Source of the DNA: Aureispira sp. CCB-QB1
GTDB taxonomy: Bacteria; Bacteroidota; Bacteroidia; Chitinophagales; Saprospiraceae
Reading direction: 5' to 3'
Length of the DNA: 64,000 nt
NCBI RefSeq assembly: GCF_000724545.1
Contig: NZ_JHBV01000041.1
Coordinates: forward strand, 124,001 to 188,000
Shown: positions 61,690 to 64,000 of the stretch, piece by piece
How positions within the stretch are numbered: position 1 is the first letter of the stretch
How the letters are laid out: the number at the start of each line of letters is the position of its first letter
Program-made: the position numbers and the translations under genes
Notes under the pieces: model-generated
The model's input: the letters and a program-made list of their open reading frames with translations, nothing else
What the model was told of the DNA's origin: nothing
Database searches by the model: none

Positions 61690-61941
61690 TAGTAGTTCGT
61701 TAATTAGCTCCCTGCGGTCGTGAGATCGCTATCGCTTAGTTGTTTACTTTTTTACCAAAAAGATAAAAAATCACATTTATATTAGTTTGATAATCAAAGT
61801 TTTAACACAAAGCACAACAAAGGTGTAACTTGTTAATTATCAACTGCGCAGCACTCACGAAGTAAACTAATAAAGTTTACTTCGTGAGCGCTGCGCTTTT
61901 AGTTAGCTTCGCTGCTACTGCGTGGTTTCAACGAACTATTG
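61690..61941 (+). mobile_element. MITE-like element copy E (252 bp, most complete)
   Basis: The left end TAGTAGTTCGTT and right end AACGAACTATTG form imperfect inverted repeats (10 of 12 match). Exact 6-bp direct repeats TTAATT flank it (61684-61689 and 61942-61947; two further bases, TA, also match). It contains the left block ATTAGCTCCCTGCGGTCGTG shared with copy D, the middle TTACTTTTTTACCAAAAAG block shared with copy B, and the right block GCTGCTACTGCGTGG shared with A, C and D. An internal hairpin spans 61846-61896. No coding capacity. Confidence 0.78.
61846..61896 (+). repeat. Long near-perfect hairpin inside copy E
   Basis: CTCACGAAGTAAACT (15 bp) is followed by loop AATAA and its exact complement AGTTTACTTCGTGAG. 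Outer GCGCAG and CTGCGC extend the stem across a 2-base mismatch on each side. A TTTT follows. The inner ACTTCGTGAG is the copy-D/C-type arm, so it looks like a smaller element nested in copy E. It could terminate transcription. Confidence 0.7.
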
Positions 61942-62379
61942 TTAATTTAAAAACATTTTTTTAGGTATCTAGCGAGCAGCTTACTAAAAGCCATTACAAA
62001 ACAACACTATAGGAATATTAAACTAAACCTTCTTATTTTTATTTTTTTTGGGAAGGGAAATTGTAAATAATTACTTGTGTCCGTGTTTATTCTAAGGCTC
62101 ATTCCATCTACTTAAACGTCAGACCTTTATTTATATTGTACAAATCTCAAATAGGACTTCAATGAGTTTAAACGTAGGCAACCTATCCATCCTACAACTA
62201 TCGTTTTGCATTGGTATAAATTTCAAAATTGCTCATCGAAAAAAAACTGTGATTCAACAAAAAATATCTTTAAAATGAAAATATCTTCATATTTTGAGTA
62301 AGAATTCGGGAAACCCTCACCTTAGGTCCCCATGTCATGGCTCAACATTTCGTTTTAATTCAATTATAACATACACCTA

Positions 62380-64000
62380 ATGAAAAAACTATTTTTATTC
62401 CTTGCCCTATGGGCAATGCCAACGCTATTTTTTGCACAAAAAGGCAAAAAGTCTAAAAAGGAAGACAAGGAACAAACAGAGAAAAAAGACAAGGGACCTA
62501 ATTTTAATGCCTTAAAATTCAGGTCGATTGGTCCAGCTTTTACATCTGGTCGAATCATCGACATTGCCGTTAATCCTAAAAAACATGCGGAGTATTATGT
62601 CGCTGTAGCTTCTGGAAATGTCTGGAAAACAACCAACGCAGGCACTACTTATGAGCCTATTTTTGAAAACTATGGCTCTTATTCTATCGGCTGTATTACC
62701 TTAGCCCCTAGCAACGAAAATATTGTTTGGGTTGGAACAGGAGAAAACAACAACCAACGTTCTGTGGCTTATGGAGATGGGGTTTATAAATCGGAAGATG
62801 GGGGGAAGTCTTGGAAAAATATGGGGCTTCAAAAAAGTGAGCATATTGGAATGATTCAAGTGCACCCACAAAATCCAAATATTGTTTATGTTGCTGCCTA
62901 TGGACCTCTTTGGAGTGCAGGTGGAGAACGAGGTTTGTACAAAACAGAAGATGGAGGAAATACTTGGAAAGCTATTCTAGAAATTGACGAACATACTGGA
63001 ATTAGTGAGGTGCACCTTGACCCAAGAGATCCGAATGTTTTGTATGCCGTTTCTCACCAACGCCGCCGTCATGTATTCACTTATTTGGGGGGTGGTCCTG
63101 GCTCTGGTATTCACAAATCAGAAGATGGAGGAAAGTCTTGGAAAAAATTAACCAGTGGTTTGCCTTCTGGTGATTTTCTAGGTAGAATTGGCTTAGCTAT
63201 ATCGCCTGCTAACCCAGATTATATTTATGCAATTGTTGAAGCTTCTAAGGGCAAGGGAGGTACGTATCGCTCGACAGATAGAGGTGCTAGCTGGACAAAA
63301 AGAGGAGGGTATAGCACTTCTGGTAATTATTATCAAGAAATCTATTGTGACTTAGAAAATGTAGACAAGGTCTATTCTATGAATACTTGGTTTCATCATT
63401 CATTAGATGGTGGAAAAACATTTAAAAGAACAGGAGAAAAACACAAACACGTTGACAACCACTGTATGTGGCAAGACCCGACCAATCTAGATCACTGGAT
63501 TGTAGGTTGTGATGGAGGTATCTACGAAACTTGGAACCATGCCCAAGATTGGCAATTTAAAGCCAACCTTCCTGTCACACAATTTTATAAGGTGGCAGTA
63601 GATAATGCGACTCCTTTTTACAATATTTATGGCGGGACACAAGACAACAATTCCATGGGTGGTCCAAGCCGTACAACCAACTCAGCGGGAATTGTCAACG
63701 CAGATTGGTACATTACTAATGGTGGCGATGGTTTTGAATCCCAAATTGACCCTACCAATCCTGATATTGTTTATGCACAGGCACAATATGGTTGGTTGGT
63801 GCGTTACGACAAAAAGAGTGGCGAGCGTGTGGGAATCAAACCTAGACCAGGCGAGGGTGAACTAGCGTATCGTTGGAACTGGGACGCTCCTTTGTTGATT
63901 AGCCCACACAACCCTAAACGCTTGTATTTTGCTGCCAACAAAGTATTTATGAGTGAAACCCGTGGCGACGATTGGACCGTTATTTCTGATGATCTAACGC
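62380..64000 (+). CDS. BNR/sortilin-like repeat glycoside-hydrolase-type protein (3' truncated)
   Basis: The frame from ATG at 62380 stays open to the window end (540 codons). Signal peptide MKKLFLFLALWAMPTLFFAQ, then a Lys/Glu-rich linker. From ~45 repeated Asp-box motifs give a beta-propeller: KSEDGGKSWKNM, KTEDGGNTWKAI, KSEDGGKSWKKL, RSTDRGASWTKR and HSLDGGKTFKRT. This pattern belongs to the large VPS10/sortilin-like family (often called glycosyl hydrolase or WD40/YVTN-like) found in Bacteroidota. A catalytic role is unproven; it may bind or process surface polymers. The C-terminus, including any sorting domain, is outside. Confidence 0.85.
   Translation, partial: MKKLFLFLALWAMPTLFFAQKGKKSKKEDKEQTEKKDKGPNFNALKFRSIGPAFTSGRIIDIAVNPKKHAEYYVAVASGNVWKTTNAGTTYEPIFENYGSYSIGCITLAPSNENIVWVGTGENNNQRSVAYGDGVYKSEDGGKSWKNMGLQKSEHIGMIQVHPQNPNIVYVAAYGPLWSAGGERGLYKTEDGGNTWKAILEIDEHTGISEVHLDPRDPNVLYAVSHQRRRHVFTYLGGGPGSGIHKSEDGGKSWKKLTSGLPSGDFLGRIGLAISPANPDYIYAIVEASKGKGGTYRSTDRGASWTKRGGYSTSGNYYQEIYCDLENVDKVYSMNTWFHHSLDGGKTFKRTGEKHKHVDNHCMWQDPTNLDHWIVGCDGGIYETWNHAQDWQFKANLPVTQFYKVAVDNATPFYNIYGGTQDNNSMGGPSRTTNSAGIVNADWYITNGGDGFESQIDPTNPDIVYAQAQYGWLVRYDKKSGERVGIKPRPGEGELAYRWNWDAPLLISPHNPKRLYFAANKVFMSETRGDDWTVISDDLT

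Larger units (their letters stand above)
61668..62379. other. Intergenic region with MITE-like element copy E
   Basis: 712 bp. Copy E (61690-61941) fills the first part and includes a strong perfect hairpin. The remaining ~440 bp before the gene at 62380 is AT-rich, with no ORF and no clear TAnnTTTG box. Confidence 0.55.

Noticed and set aside
1-64000. tRNA, rRNA, CRISPR array, intact IS transposase
   Set aside because: I looked for these in the intergenic regions and found none I could support.

Overview
This AT-rich window reads as chromosomal DNA of a marine-type Bacteroidota. The evidence is: several secreted proteins with C-terminal type IX secretion (T9SS) sorting domains, promoters with TAnnTTTG boxes, an approximately 310-residue NusB, DUF1573 and CdaR/YbbR proteins, and a beta-CASP hydrolase. 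Gene style (multi-domain T9SS proteases with PKD domains, MocR regulators, ankyrin proteins) suggests the Saprospiria (Saprospira/Aureispira-like). That placement is inference. I saw no rRNA, tRNA, CRISPR array or intact transposase.

Layout. 1-1203: end of an AtuA-type gene, its detached small domain and a truncated haemoglobin. 1187-4406: a MocR regulator, a secreted JAB-like protein and a PPOX-family flavoprotein; the last two share a duplicated operator-promoter. 4758-12075: thiH, a GyrI-like protein, a lipoprotein, a thioredoxin/EEP pair, a T9SS purple acid phosphatase and a beta-CASP hydrolase. 12248-20699: glycosyltransferase, DAHP synthase-chorismate mutase with a rhodanese, a 712-aa T9SS protein, heptose-phosphate kinase, an S24 repressor-like protein and a small ferredoxin-like-fold protein. 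21185-33059: three tandem M36 (fungalysin) metalloproteases. 33095-38739: TPR lipoprotein, a frameshifted T9SS protein, a vanadium-haloperoxidase-like lipoprotein, DUF4180 and an esterase-TPR protein. 38926-42048: a large SF1-helicase-derived ATPase with a collapsed second motor domain and an MTES_1575-like C-terminus. 42076-49645 (minus strand): acyltransferase, ybbR, yajC, two ankyrin genes, DUF1573, a barrel-like protein and nusB; this looks like the usual Bacteroidota nusB-DUF1573-yajC-ybbR cluster opened up by insertions. 49827-53545: acyl-ACP thioesterase and a TPR histidine kinase/LuxR-type response regulator pair. 53803-57806: an unrecognised four-gene cluster. 58403-64000: Crp-like regulator, YbaK deacylase, MORN protein, pectinacetylesterase-like lipoprotein and the start of a BNR-repeat protein.

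The most notable non-gene signal is a dispersed family of short inverted-repeat elements (five copies, 44-252 bp, all intergenic). Three copies are flanked by perfect 6-bp direct repeats and a fourth nearly so. This fits a non-autonomous MITE-like mobile element. The two arms of each copy change together between subfamilies. One copy landed exactly on a stop codon. The other leading candidates for something undescribed are the MocR two-target regulon with a free-standing toxin-like JAB protein, the collapsed helicase/nuclease-like protein, and the 53.8-57.8 kb cluster.
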